DNA from: Sarcocystis neurona | Lineage: Eukaryota; Apicomplexa; Conoidasida; Eucoccidiorida; Sarcocystidae | Assembly (NCBI GenBank): GCA_000727475.1 | Contig: KL647310.1 | Coordinates: forward strand, 1,129,324 to 1,193,323 | Length of the DNA stretch: 64,000 nucleotides | Direction of reading: 5' to 3' | Shown here: positions 38,401 to 53,400 of the stretch, in pieces | Numbering within the stretch: position 1 is the first letter of the stretch | Layout of the letters: every line of letters starts with the position of its first letter | Notes under the pieces: model-generated | Databases searched by the model: none | What the model was told of the DNA's origin: nothing | The model's input: only the letters and a program-made list of their open reading frames with translations | Made by a program: the position numbers and the translations under genes

Positions 38401-41400
38401 TGCGTCTGCCTGCGCCTTCGGGAATGACGATTTTAGAGCGCACCAGAAGCCGCCCCTCGCTGTCGATCGGCCCACCTGGCGAGCAGCAGCGCAGCAGAAC
38501 GCAGCAGTACCGTGCAGCCGCAGCAACGACCCGCAGCGGGATACGGCCGCAGCAGCAACATCAGCGACCGCAGCGGATAGTGAGACCCCACCCTCTGCAA
38601 AGCGACGCTGCAAATCTGCACGTGCTCACGCATCCAGATCCGCCCTCGAGACAAGGTGACACGCGTTCTCTAGCAGCAGCTATAGCCAACCACCTGGGAA
38701 CGGCCAAGTGTACACGAGACCCTTACTCGAGAAACCTACCAATCCTACAGCGCTCATACACATATACGTATCTACCTACACATATGTGTAGATATTTATC
38801 CGTCTCTCTCTCAATATAAAGAGATATTTATCTCTCTCTGTCTATCTCTCTATATATGTACAGGTGGTCCAGAGAGACAGGTGTTTTTTTGCTGCACGTG
38901 ATGTATGATACACGTGCGTAGAAAGGCTGCTTTTACCGAGTGCTGCGCTGCCGCCGTCGCGAGAGTGGAAATCGAGCGGGAGGGGTAGAGCGCCGTAAGA
39001 AAAGCAGCCCTGTCCCGCCTCGACAGCGGTAGACGGTCCTGCATATGTCAGCGCGACTGCTTTGATCTTCAGAGAAAAGTGCAAGCAGCGCTCAATCTGC
39101 AAGGAAAACAGGCACGCAGCACGCTTGACGGACGCTAAAAAATGCAGACCTCGTCGCGGGTGTGCACAGACACACAAACACAAACGTAGAACAAACACGT
39201 ATACACACACACGTATGCGTAGGAGGAGAGAAAGAAGGGATCTGCAGGCGCTGCTGCTGCGTCCTAGACGGACCGGAAACACACATAGAGAGAGAAAAGT
39301 TCCCGTGCCTCGTCTCTGAACGCAGAGCTCCGCACGTGCGGGGCACACGTCGCTTATATACGCAACGGATGCACGCAGGCGGCATGCGCACAGATGTGTC
39401 AGAGGCAAACGTATGCAGGAGCGGCTACGGACACGAGGCAAGCCGGTGCGTAAAATGTCCGAACGTCCAGTCGAACAGGATGTCTACACAGACGGAGTGA
39501 CGGGCTGCTGCGTCACCCTCTGCGGCTTCCTCACGTGGGCGCTCAGGCATCAGTTCACAGGCGTGTGCTGGCGCACGGTAAACAGCGGCGTCCATTCTAC
39601 ACAGCGGTGCAGGGCGTGCTCCGGCAGTAGCACTACGCAGTGCAGGAAAGAGGACGGCAACAGCCAGCGCGGGCGAGCAGGTGGCCGGGGCGCAGCAGTA
39701 GCAGCAGCAGAAGCCCACGAAGCCGCCAGACGATGCGCGCAGCAGACAGAGGTCACAGGCGGCAGCAGCCCGCGCGATGCGACGCGGCCCAGCAGCACGG
39801 CAGCCGGGCGCTGAGAGACGAGATGAGCACTGATGAAAACGCGCAGAGGTGGCCGCCGCATCAAGGCGGTCGTGGCGCCATCGCTGCGCTGCCGCTTGTT
39901 GCCGCCAGCGACGAGCAGACGTGAACAAAACGAAAGGTTTTTCTTCTCTTACGTCTATCCCTTGGGTAATAGCGTCTTCAGAGTGGAGCGCGTTAGCTGC
40001 TACTCCTCTATATATGCGGATGTTGTGCTGCCCCGGGTCCAGGAGCAGCCGCAGGAAATTGGCTTGTCCATGTTGTTCACCGATCCAAGTTCCTTCCTCG
40101 ACGCGCACCGCCACCCTAGCGGCAACAGCAGCAGAGCAGCCGCCCATCAGAGGCAAGTCCTCCACGCGTCGCGACAGCAGCAGCAAAGCGGTGGCAGCAG
40201 CAGCAGGAGTGTCGAACAGAAGTGGATCAGCAGCGAAGCAGCAGGGAGCACCACGAGGAAAAAGGCCCCCAAGCAAAGTTCCAGAAGAATCAGAACAGTC
40301 GCAGCAAAACACACAGTACTTGTAGCGAACAAACGAACTACCACGTGTATACGTTTGATGCACCCCGACGATAGATACCTGTATGTATATGTGAAACAGT
40401 CGCAGCCCGCCGCACAGAACAGCAGTCACACGTAATTCACGGCAGACGCCAAAGGGGTGCAACGACAAAAAAAGCGACAGGTGGCTAGAAACACGGCCGC
40501 AGCGGCAGCAGTCGTTGGCTGCGTCAACAGAGCGCGCAGCAGACGAAACACCGGCAGCAGCGCAGATGCACACAGCCCCCGCAACGCAACGTGGGGCGCA
40601 GCTGCACGCATGCAGCAAAAACTACTGCAGAGGACGGACGGGCAACCGCGTCGCATGTCCCGAGCAACCACCGCACACGCAAACGGCACAGTTACAGAAA
40701 CGGGCCTGGCAGCAGCTGTTGGCGCAACAGCAACTGCACGACTGTCACAACAGCAGCAGCAGCACTCCTGATGGCAGCAGCGGCAGCAGTAATGACGGGA
40801 GCCACAGGCAGGGCACGCAGCAGCAGCACCACCGCCACCCGCAGCTCAAATCTGACCGCTGTGAGTTACACGACTTGGACGAATGTATGCACACCCCACG
40901 GATGCCGTCTACTCCTGCGTGCAGGAAAGCTGCTGTCACCCGTGGCCCAGGAGAGAGTCTTTTCTCCGAAGAATTCAGCCCCAAAAGCAGTCGTATCACG
41001 CAAGACGCAAGAAGATACGAGTTTATCGAATATGAAAATCTTCTCAGTAGAACGACGCAACAAAATATACCCCGGCAAGACGACTCATCAACGGCGTCCT
41101 CAGTCCAACAAGGCAGACACATGTGCGTGACAGCCCTGCAGAAACCGCAGGCGCTACGCCGCTCCCGGAACACTTTTTCTCGAGAATCTGCTGCAGCACC
41201 AGATTCGGTCTGGGTCCAGTGCAAGCTTACCTCCTGATTTTCTACGGCAGCAGCACCGGCAGCTAATGACAGCGAGCAGCAGGAATACTATACTACTAAT
41301 ACTACCATACTCGTAGTGAGCGTGCAGACAGAACGCAACAGGTGCACCCCAGGTCGTGTCGCGCCCTGTCGACCTGCCGAAGACCCACGCCTTTCCAGAA

Positions 41401-44400
41401 ACAGCCACCTCCGAGTCACGGGAGAAAAAGCGCATGCATGTACCCTTGCTGCGGCTGAAGCACACACCCTTTCGGCGTCCACACATACATGTATGGATCT
41501 ACATATACAGAAGCGTTTTCTACGCTTGTGTGAAGGTGGACGCCAATGAAAAAGTACACCAGCCGAGAGAGAAAGAGAGAGAGAAAGGAGACGTAGTGCC
41601 GCCTCAAGGAGACACAGAGAGAGGCGCGCTGCTGCTGCTGCCCGTGGCAGTCAAGCGAGCTCCTCTCCGTTAAGGACACATGCCGATGCATGCGCAGACT
41701 ACAAGGCGCGCGATGCTCAAGCGAAGCTAGACAGAGGGAGACAGCCAAGAGGCGACTCACTTCACGTAGTCGAGGAAGAAGTTGGAAACGGCCTCCACGT
41801 AGATCACACATGCTGTCGACAGCGTGATCGGCACCGTAGCAATGTCGTCCTGCGGAGAGAAGCAACCACACAAACACCTCGCACCGACGCAGCTGCTGCT
41901 GTACCACCTTCTCTGTTTTCTGCTTCCACGCGGAGTTGACGAATACTTCAAAATTCGAATGAGGTGGTCTGCTTCCACGCGGAGTTGACGAATACTTCAA
42001 AATTCGAATGAGGTGGTCTTTGCGTGGTCGCGACGCTCCTTTTCACTCCACAGCAGAAGAAGCACCCCTCCATAAACACTTGCGTGGATGTACATATATA
42101 CGACGTATACATGGATGCCCGTCACCCGAAAAATTCCTTCACAAACGAATTTATCTCTCCACAAACACTATTTCCACAAAAAGGTACATGCACACGTATG
42201 TCTCTCTATCTTTCTGTATATATACGCATGCAGAGCAGCAGAGGTCTATATAGAGTCGACGCCGCGGACAACGACTACAGGCGGCTTCTCTTCTTGCTGT
42301 CAGCAGGACCTGTTCTGGCCGCATGTTCGAAACGTTTCCTGGGGTCGCTACTGCAGTGGCACGGGTGCAGCTGCCGCCAACTAGTGGGCCTGCTGCTCCG
42401 CGTCGTTTGTTGCCGAATGCGCGGCCGGGGAGGTGCTGGTTTATTCGCTGCGCTCTGTTGCCTGCAGGTTCCTGTGTGGTTCCCCATCCAGGCTTCCGCT
42501 GCCGACACTTTCGGATGGTGCTGCTGTCTCTGCCTCGGCGGGGGCTTCGCCGCTCCTGGCGCTCCTACAGCGCTTGACGATCCCGCGTCTGCTGCTGCTG
42601 CATGTCCTCTGGCTGTTCTTGCTGCTGCAGTTGCCCCTACCGCTCAAGTGGAGCTGCTGCTTCTGTTGCATCTGACTGCCCCTGCTTCGTCCCCAAACAT
42701 TGCAGCAGCATACCTTTCGCTGGAGGAAGGACGGGTCGAGCCGAATATCGAAAGTTTCACTTTCGAAGAAGTGAGGCAGCGGGGTGGGGAGGGACAGCTC
42801 GGGCATGCTGCTAAGACAGTCTGCTGAACTACCGCCTCCGCTGCTGCTGCTGCTAGGCAGCACAAGCGGAGCAGACATCATGTCCCGGCGCAGCTGCTCC
42901 ACCGACGAGATTCCTGGGGAAAAAAAGAAGCAGCAGCAGCAACAGCAGGTCCATAGCGACAGGCGCGGGAGCAGCGACGAAGACAGACGACCAAACCCAG
43001 CCCGGGGGAAAGGGGGGGAGCGGAGACAGCATGCATGCACTTTGCCGTGCCACCTCTGCGACTAAGGCCGCTGAACGTGGGTCAGCAGACGCAGACACAC
43101 GCACGTAGAAATACGAGTAGACTTCACACATGTCTCGCATGCAATGATACCATAAAAGACATCTCCACGTGCGTCCACGCCTTCTGCAGCAGCTGCCGCT
43201 CTCTGAAGCGCTTCTTTTGCTCGCTGGAAAAAAGAGTGTAAGGCAGCTTTCTTCCTTGTGCCTAAGTACGGCTGCAGGTGTCGACGCCTTCCCCGTCTCA
43301 GGGCGCAGCGGCTTGCTGGGCATGCAAAATCGCCGACTGCGTAACCCGCGGCGTAGAGCGCTGCCGCACAACATGCTGCCCGCGTCCAGCGTTCGACCAA
43401 CGTGCGTATAGCTATACATAAATATAAGCGCAGGCACATACATATATATATATATGCATATATGCATCTACATGTATGTACAAATACGACGCACGCACGT
43501 GCGTATGTGTACATGTATACAACTACTCCAGTATATACGTATTTGCTTTGCTGTACACACGTGGGGAGAGACACACACGTTTGTGCATGCGGGTGACGGC
43601 ACTTAAAACAGGAATCCCTGAGAAATACACACACACACACACACCGAGACGGACCGGAAGGGCAGAGCAACGACCCTCTCTCTCTCATGCGAGTTGAGCG
43701 ACCACGCGAGCTGCACAGGTGCGTTCACGAGTACGCAGGGCTACCAGCCAGGCTGCGCATGTGCGGGAGGAGGAATGCTAACAGGACGGCTTCCCAGATG
43801 CCAACGAGGCGGGGGGGAGTGCACGAGAAGACTGCAGAGCTCGCTGTGCCTCACCGATGGTGAGCAGAAAAGGAGCACTGGCTGCGTACTGCAGCTGGTA
43901 CGTTTTTCCAGGCAGCAGCAGCGCCAGTAAAGCGTTCTCGGCCTCTTCTGCAAGGTGCGGCTGCTGCGCGACACCCGACGCGCTGCTTTCCCGCAGCTGC
44001 AGCTGCAGCTTGTCCTGAGACAGCACCGCGGGCTCCGCAACCACGCGCAGCAGCGTCGGCTTCTCCACTTTGAGCAGTGTCGTTTCTGCTGCCGTTGCTG
44101 CTGTTGCTGCTGCTGCCGCACGCTGCTCCGCGACGCGTTCGTTGCTGCTGCTGGTTCTGGTGAGCTCTGTTGCGTCCACCGCCTCCTCTCGTCGGATTTC
44201 TCCCGCGGCACGGCCTGTTGTTGCTGCCGCTCCGTCGCTGCCTCCTTGCGGGCTTTGTTCTGACAGTGCAGCAGCGCCAGTAATGAGACGCACTGTTGGC
44301 GCTGGGTCTCTCGGCGCCTTCTTCCCAAAACGGAAAATCGACGTGGCAATCACCGGCGTGTCCGGCAGCGACAGCCAGCCGCTGCAAACGCACAGCAACA

Positions 44401-47400
44401 GCAGCCGCCCCACCAGCAAAAACAGCAGGCCCGTCCGCACGCCAGCAGCAAAAAAAGATGCAGAAGCACCGCTAGTTTGCCACGTGGGTCTGCAGCAGCA
44501 GCAACAGCCGCGGCTCTGCAGCTGCAACGGCAACGCACGTAGCTTTTTACCTTACTAAAGCAGCAACACCAGCGGCACGCTGGTAAGGCAGCAGCAGCAA
44601 CAGCAGATCCACGAGATATCGACACAGACGTACGACAGAAGCGGCAGCCGCAGCAGCGGCAGCACAGGCAACGTAACTCCGCAGCATTTCAATGGCAAGG
44701 GAGGTGGTTCTCTTAGAACCCACCCGCACACACACACACACACGTACACACACACACACACACGCACGTGCATGCGTCCGTGCGCAAGCCAGAAGGTAAG
44801 GAGCATCTACTACTGCTGCAGCAACTGAGGCAGGAATGGACGAGCACGCGGTTTACGGGAAGAAACGGCAATCTCCCGCAGAGGCCTGCGGTGCGCTGAG
44901 ACAGGACAGCAACAACAGCACAGCAAGTCCTGAGCGATGTAATCATGGCAGCAGCAGCAGTGGGAGCAGCAGCAGCAGTGGGGGCAGCAGCAGCAGTGGG
45001 GGCGGGAGCAGACGCACTGGAGCGAAGTCGCAGCAAATACACCGCGGCTGCAGTTTCGCAGCAGGCCGTTCGTCGAGGCGACGCACTCTCACTCGCGCAA
45101 CAGCAATCGCAACGCCAACGCAGGAGGACAACGGGCAGCAGCAACAGCAGCAGGCGGCGTTGAGGCGTCTGGCGCCGACCGGGAACTCCGAACCGCCACC
45201 GAGACAAAGCTTACAGCCCCACAACAGTCAGGGTCATGCACAGGTTTACGCGCGCATTGGTGTTTCAACAGATATATGTGTGCATACACGCGCGTCTATA
45301 CATATACATATACATATATATACATACATATATATATATATATATGCAGTCTACGAATGCTGCACCAGCAAGTGCTGTTTGACGCTGCGCACCGGTTGAG
45401 ACGCGCGTGGGCACGTGCAGAGACTCAGTATACATAGAAACACGCGTACACATCTGCCGGTGCGTACGAGCGTCTCGTACACTAATACTGCCACTACTGC
45501 TACCTGTGGGCTCGCCACCCCTGCAGTGCGGAACCGCGGACACATGCATATACACGACATGCAGAGAGCCAGATACACACAGGTCTATGCAACTATATAT
45601 CTGCATACATACGCACTCGAAGAACAAGCGTGAACGCTGCTTCTGGTGTCTCTCAGAGGCCAGCAAACCGTCAACGTATCTATCTTTGTACCTCTCGCTC
45701 TCTCTTTTCCTCCACGTTCATACACTTATACGTACTGACCACATACATTTTGATATACTTGTCTACTTGTGTATGCGTCCTGCGGTTATTAGCCCGCTGC
45801 GCGCTTCATTGCCCTTCTCGACAACTAGCGTTACGTGCGCTTTCGAAGACGCGCACGCAGCAGACAAGCGCAACAGCTCCCGGCTGCTGCGGCTGCTGCT
45901 GTGGTCGCGGACGCACCGGCGGTTGAAGGAGGTAGGGGGAGGCTCGGCGGGTAGGAGCTCCGGAAGCCCCAGAAGCTCTGCCCGCAGCGCGTTGAGGGAA
46001 GTCTCGTCTGCAGCGCCTATCTGCAGATATAGACGTGAGCAGCAGGGTCCACCAGGAGACGCAGAGAGGACAAATACACACAACCACACATATAGACACG
46101 TGGCGAAAGAGACAGACACAGAGAGACAGAGCTGCGACGCAACTGGAGACGCCGATGCCCGAGCTAGACATACGTAGTTACGATGTCACCCGTGTTCGCA
46201 TGCGTACGTGTGCAGGACCGGCGAGCAGGACAGGCCTTTGTGTGTAAATCTGCAAGTGTGCGGGTGTCTCTTGTTCTCTGTCCGTATCTCTCGTGTACGT
46301 GCACAAGCCGGCCAAACTTTTGAAGCGGCTCCAGGGAGACTGAGGCACGGACCGAAAGACAGCGACGCGCACCCGCACGGCTGCGCGCTCGGGTTGCCAG
46401 TCCCGTCGGTCCTCACAAACGTGCAAGTCCGTGGGCGCAGAGAAGCAAGCGGAGCCATTCCTGCGCAGCGCACACTGCATGCGCTCTACGGGTCTGATGA
46501 AGACGTTACCGAGAGACGTGTCTACAACACACTTGGAGCAGCGACACGCGTGCACACTAGAACTCATCTTGACGATCAGCTCCAGGTGTCGCGGCTAATT
46601 CTTCTGCGTAGAAGGCAGCTAGCCAGCCGTTCCCCCTCCCCCTCTCGTGCACGGGCCTTAGTGTTCGGCGGCGACCCGACGACGCGGTCGGGCGCCACGT
46701 CGTTTGCCACGACGCCGCAGCGTCTGCGTGTGTGTGCTACGCTGCAGCAGGCAGCCGTCTCTACCTCGGCGAGAAGAAACGTCTACCCACCCCCACGTAC
46801 ACACACGACGCTGCGACACGTGAGACCGGCACGCGCAGGACTCAAACCGTGGCCAGCGTCCCTCGTGGCAGGAGCGCGCGAGTCTCTGGCGGTGCCGGAG
46901 CTGCACCCGGCACTGCTGCTTGGGGGTTGTGTGGCACACAAACATGTATGCAGCACAAGCACACCACGCGCGTCTGTCGATGATCAAGAAACACCCCCGT
47001 GTCTCTGCAGACACGCGCACGTCGAACAAGATGCCAAAAGAAAAACGACAACAACGCGCCTTCCGCTTAGAGGTAGTGAAGTTCCCAGTGGCTCCGTCGA
47101 CGTTATGAATTTTCACAGGGCCCCTACATCTTCGTCAACAGGTTCCCAGGCACACACGTGCACAAGGTGTGTCGCTGCCAGCTCCGACTTCTCGGGACGA
47201 CTATGCGACACGCGCTCACATTTTCTATACAAAGGATAGCGTACGTGGATATGACTGTCTGCGTAAGAATCCCCACCAGCCCCCGCACAAGTGCGTACGC
47301 ATGCACGAACCGCGCCCACACATGGTCTCTCCGCACATTTGTGGAGGGGCCAAGATAAACTGCAGGAGCGCCTCTTTGCGTCGGCAAGACGCCGGTTTCA

Positions 47401-50400
47401 AGAAAAAAGCTCCGGGTCATCACAAGTCTGGCCACGTGTAGATGTATACGGATCACATTGGGGAGCAACGTGGTATACAGACCCCCAGCAAACAGCAGCA
47501 CATTCTCGGCCAGTGGATGCGGATGCAGACGTCCAGGACCCCTCCGCCCTCTAATACCCCGTCGCTGTCAACGGGGGCATATGCAACAGTGCTGTGGTGC
47601 GGTGACACCGCTGCACGCGTTTCCCAGTGTGTCAAAGCGCAGCACGCCTGACGAAGACACATGTCTGTCTCACAGCGTCACTCCTCTCCGAGTTCTGTAG
47701 ACGCGTGTATACATCTGCAGGAATGGCTCGCTCCCACACATACACATATACACATATATATATGTATATATGTATATATATATATATGTGGCCTCGCATG
47801 CATATACAAACACAGATACATACATGTGTAAATTGACATTCACACATGTCACGCGTATACTTGTCGCAATTCGTACGGACGCATACATACCTCTGCATGT
47901 AGAGTTGCATGGGCGCAGAGATGCTCTGTTGAAAGATCGACTTCATCAAAGATTTTCAACTGGACGAGAAAATCTCCGCTGCTCACGTCAGGCGCGAGTA
48001 GCAGCAGCCGGTTCTGCACCACCTGCGCAGTAGCCCTGAGCACCAGCATCGGCAGCGGCAAAAAGGAGAGCAACAGCCGTAGCAGAGGAAAATGACGGTC
48101 CAGGCGAAACAGCAGCTGCGGGAGCATACGCAGTGGTGTGCGCAGGCACCGAATTCTCCAACAGGAGCCACAGCGGCGAGTACACAGGTAGCAGCCGCGT
48201 GCGCGGCGGCAGCTGCAGCGGTAAGCCCAGAAGCAGGAGTGGCAGCAGCAGCAGCCACAAGCAGTGCAGCAGGAGGGGCACCCGCAAGCGGTGGTGCACG
48301 AGCAAAAACAGCAGCACGACACACAGAGCGCAGTAGCAAGCGAAAACTGCCAGGAACACCGGCAGGTGCAGCGGACACGGCAGCGACGGAAGGACAAAAG
48401 CGACTCTCTGCTTCTTTACTCTGGAGTTCTCCGCAGGACGCCGTTATCTTTGCGAAAAAGAAGCAGGCGCGCTGGCAGCCAAGGAGGGTGAAGAACGATC
48501 TCCACCCGCACGCTGAAGCAACAGAGGCACATACACACGCAACACGCACACACGCACATACGGCGCAGCACTACGCAGATACGCAGACGGAGAGACCTCC
48601 ACATATTTGTATACGATCACCCGGTCGTCTATTATCTATGCAGCAATAAATATACGTACAGCCACACACACGCACACATGTCCATGTCGCCCACATGTCA
48701 CTGTTGCCGACAGGCTTTCCGCATTACCCATCGCCCAGCACTCTGTACACAGACACATGTAGATGTATATATACATATATAGCGAGAGAGTCACGTGTCT
48801 ACAGCGGTTGGCTGGAGTGCAGACATGTAGGCATATATCCATGTATAAAGTATTTCTAGGTACGTCCCATCCTGTGCCCATACGTAATGACACTGGCGAC
48901 GCTATTTAGTCCCGAGTAAGGGCGCACATGTATGTGCCGGCGATCTGCGTGTGTCTGCAAAGGGCAAGAAATCACTACATGGCAGCGGCGCACGTTATCA
49001 TACAGAGATAGACGGTGCTGTGATTGCCGCCTCTGTTCCTGCTGTTGGCGTCGCCCCGGCAGACAGGCACACACCTGGTGGACACCGTGTGGGTGGAGAA
49101 GGAGAACTCGGCCTCGCGCAGCGACGGCGACAGCCAGAGGTCGACGGGAGCCTCCGTTTCCAGTTTTTGCTCAGCAATGCCCCTGCGTGGATGCAGCCGT
49201 ACACACAGCCACACAGCGCAGCGGCGCTCCTCCACCGCACAGAGAGATACCCACGGACACATCCCGCTGCAATCACACCCGCAAGTGACTATCCTCCTGC
49301 GTCCCCTACCAGTGAGGCGCGCACAAATACAGCTCTCTCTGTGCGTCTACGCCAGTGAGCCACACAGGCAAATGCACCAGAGACACAGACGCGAAGTAAA
49401 CACATATATATGTGTGTGTGTACGTATAGCAAGATGCGCAAACGCCAGTACCAAGTGTACACCGCCAGAGAGGGTCAGTTCGAACACACGTGCCGTGTTG
49501 AGATGGGGCAGAGACAACTTGGTGACGCTCGCAACAGCTCTTCCCCGGAAGATATGTTTGCAGGTGGGTGCATGCGTGTTTCTCTCTCAGCACGCGACGA
49601 GGGCCTCACACACTTCACGCGGGTGCCTGGGGGCCCGCTTCCTACACGGCAGCACGTACACACACATACAGGCGCGCGCGCAGGAGGAGGTGTGCGCAGA
49701 CTGTTTCTCTCCAGAGTTCCCGTCCCGTGCCACAGCGGCACCGCTCTGTTTCTCGGTCTACACCAAAGAGGAGCGTCAGACTGCGTGCGCTCTCCGCAGA
49801 GGACGCACTCGCAGACAGAGAAACATCTTTAAACGCATGGAGACGCGGCCTTGGGTCGATCAGCGGCACACAGAGACAGCGAAAGACGGGAACGAAGACG
49901 CCCACGTGAAATCTGAGACATCTTTGTGGGTATGTACAGGGGTGTCAGCAGCTGACGCGTGGGCTCCGCGCCCGTCCGGCGCAGATGTCACACACACACA
50001 CACACACACACACACTCGCACGCCCACACGGATATGCACACATGCGTCGCGACCGAGACAATATTAACGCATGCGTTGAAGAATGACGCTGACGAATAAA
50101 GGGCGTGGCCACGCGTGCAGACGCAGGTCAGCACGTGCAGATGTGCTGCACCCGGACGCACATAATTCTATCCCCCGCCAGGTGCAGAGGCAGTGTCTTC
50201 CCTGGTACAGACGCTCGCATGCGTTTGTGTCCACGTGCGTGCAGACGTGCCAAAATTCTAGCCGTGTGCTCGGACGTGGCCTGTCACGAAGTTTCCGGAG
50301 AACCTCACGCACGCTGACAGGGAGAGACGCGCACAAATGTGGAAGAGACAGAAGAGGCACCGAGAGAAAGCGCGTTCTGCGGGCACTACGCAACTGCGTG

Positions 50401-53400
50401 TGGCATCTCAAGAGAAGCAGATTCTCGAGAACGAGCGCGTGGCATGCATGCGCAGTCGCAGAAGGGGCCTTGCCTCGGTCGGAAGAAATCTGCGAGGGCT
50501 GGCGCTTTCACTTGCTCTTCGGCCTTGAGCCGCAAGGTAGCTGCGTCCAGCTGCTGGTGGCCTCGTGCTGCAACAGTAACCACACGCACCAGTAGCAGCA
50601 GCAGCAGCAAAATGACGATATATCCTTGCATCTTGCAGCCGCAGCACAGCTGATCGCGATGCAGCCTCAAGCAGGCCCTCTCCTGTGGGGGATTCACGCC
50701 ATACCCGTGCGCGCACACGCGACCAGCGCCGCGAAGATTTTGCTGCTGATTCCGGCCTGTTTTAACGGAGTTGCTGCTGCGACATCTCTACGAACGGAGT
50801 GGAAATGCACGGGTGCAAACACACACGCGCAGGAGGCTCTTCCGATGCGGCTGCGTTCGCATGTGAGCAATTTCACACGCGAGAGAGCTGCGCCCCGGGG
50901 CGCGTTCTCGGCGTGCGCACAGATACACACACATATGTACATACGCACAAACATACACACATATATATAAATACACATATACACACATGTACATATACGC
51001 ATTTATACATATGTACATATATACCTACATACATAGATACATACATACACATACGTATATCCATACGTACCTACACACATTTATACGGTGCGTTCACAGG
51101 TATTAACACAGGCCCGCAAGTATATACGCATATATACGTGTGACCGAGAGGGGCGGGAGGACGATGGACAGAAGCCAACTTTGCACAGGGATGCCGCGAG
51201 CTCTCTCCGCCGCTCACAGAGTACTGCGGACAAGAAGGCTACGAGAACAACTACCTGCTGTCCTACTAGAAGGAGGCGCACAGCTACGTAAGAACTAGCC
51301 GTCGCCGGGGACGTGAGGGTCCCGGAGAACACCTGCAAGATGACCCCACAGGAAGGAGGACTGCGAGCCAGTGCTGCTACGCTTCGCTTCTGCTGCGGCT
51401 AATCATCAGGCAGCTTTGGCCGCTGCTTCGTAAGCGTCTGCTGCTGCTCCTCCACACACAGACCTCCGCCGCTGCAGGTGGCCACCGCGAGCTCACCCCA
51501 GGGACAGCGCGGCACATCGCCGCGAGGGATGAGAACCAGATGCAGCTGCACGGTGGGGCAGAGCGGCTGCGTCGTCCGAACACCCGCTGCTGCTGGAAAC
51601 TGCATGCGCACGAGGTAGTCGCCCTCGGCGTCTGCTTCTGCAGCAGTGCCAACACAACAGCCACACCCACACGCGCAGATGTTCGTCGCCGCCGTTGCGT
51701 CAGTTCTTCCCCCCGTCCCACAAAACGTTTTCGCAGGTACCGGCGCAGAGGTGGCAAAACGCGTCGTCCACACATGCGTTTCTACCGGTGCTGATGCAGT
51801 TCTGCCGCGGCACAGAAAACTCTCCGCCACGGCATATGGGGAAGCTGTGCGCTCACTCCCCACGTGCCTCTCGAGCAGCCCCGTTCTGTGCGAACCGTCG
51901 CCGACGAGGCGCTGCTGTTACACAGAGAACGCTGCTTGCGACAGCTGCGACGACGTATCAAGAGGACACCGCTGCAGACACTGCAGGCAAACGCTACGGG
52001 GGCCCACACAGGAAAGACTCTAAAGTTTCTGCTGCTGACGCCGTTGGCCAGCCGTCCCTGTCTCCGCAGGTCGCTTCAAAAAGTCGGCGCTGACGGACCG
52101 AGACCCCCCACAGTCGTGAGGTGCGAGCTTCTCCGCTGCTCAAGAGCCGGGCACGTAGCGGCGCGACGCGTGCACGCGCAGCAGGTCGCTGCTGCTCCGC
52201 CTTCCCCAAAGCTGCGCCGCAACACCTCGTGCTACACGCTGCACTTCCCTCTGTCTCTCTCTATCCTTCTCTCGTTGCTCGTCACATCATCGCGGACAGC
52301 AGCCACGGGGGCACGTGTATACACAGGCAGACGCACTCGTACAGAGAGGCTCGCGGATGCAGCTGTAGCTGTCTGCTGCCGGATAACGTCGACCCCACAC
52401 GGAGGTGCAAAGTGCTCTGCGAAGGCGGGCCCCACCCGCCTCTCCGAGCGAGCCACCCGACACTAACGTACGCGTACATGTGGGCTGGTACGTACGGCTG
52501 TGCACACACATTTTTCAGAGGTGTGCATGTATCTGTATATATAGAGAGACAGGGAGGCGAGAGAGAGAGAGAGAGACAGCGAGATATACACACGGGTATA
52601 TAGGCACATATATATACATGACAGGGAGGCAGGCATACACCCATATATGTATGTATGTGTATATAGAGAGAGATATGTATACACCTGCACCGATGCTTCC
52701 ATGAAGGCAAAGAGGCACCTTGAGAAGTGCGTATGTATGTGCGTGTCTTCTACAATAAGATACATGGATGGGTGAGTAGAAGCCATACCAGCGCCCGCAG
52801 GACTCTGCTGTGGGCGGCCATCGCCTGGGCCGAAAAGGCCTGTGTACGGTCCTCTCGTGTGTGTGCATCTAATTTTACATGTTGGCAGGTAAAGCAACGA
52901 AGGCAACACTCCACACCCCTGTGCACGGCGAAGGGACCTCGACGAGCATTCTCAGCTGCACACAAATACCCGACGCAGAGCTTCAGCTGCGCGCCTACCT
53001 CTGGGCCAGTGGGCAGGCACGCGAGCGCCCCCATCTACACATCCCACACCCTCCCACATATAGATATGTGTCCACACGCACGCATCCACGTATATACATG
53101 TTTTCATACACATACTCGTAAAACGGAACGTACGCACACACATGTAAAGAATATATACATATGAACATACCTACGTAGAATCAACCACTCACATAGGCAG
53201 ATGCATACACACACATATTCGTATGAATGCAACATACAAAAACACACATCTTGACACATGTCTACTTATAGGCAGCTTGTAGGAACATACACATATATAT
53301 ATATATATGTGCAGCATTTGAAGAGCCATACAAGAGGAACGACACGGAGACACATCGACAGAAGTGGACACATGTATATGCCGTATCTTGTACATACGTA

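Noticed and set aside
42024..42827. Plus-strand frame of 267 codons
   Set aside because: It is opposite the well-bordered minus exon 42913-42714 and reads as Cys/Leu/Ala runs from CTG tracts.
48092..48649. Plus-strand Ala-rich frame
   Set aside because: Repeat-driven reading of intronic GCAGCA tracts; the neighbouring minus exons are phase-consistent.
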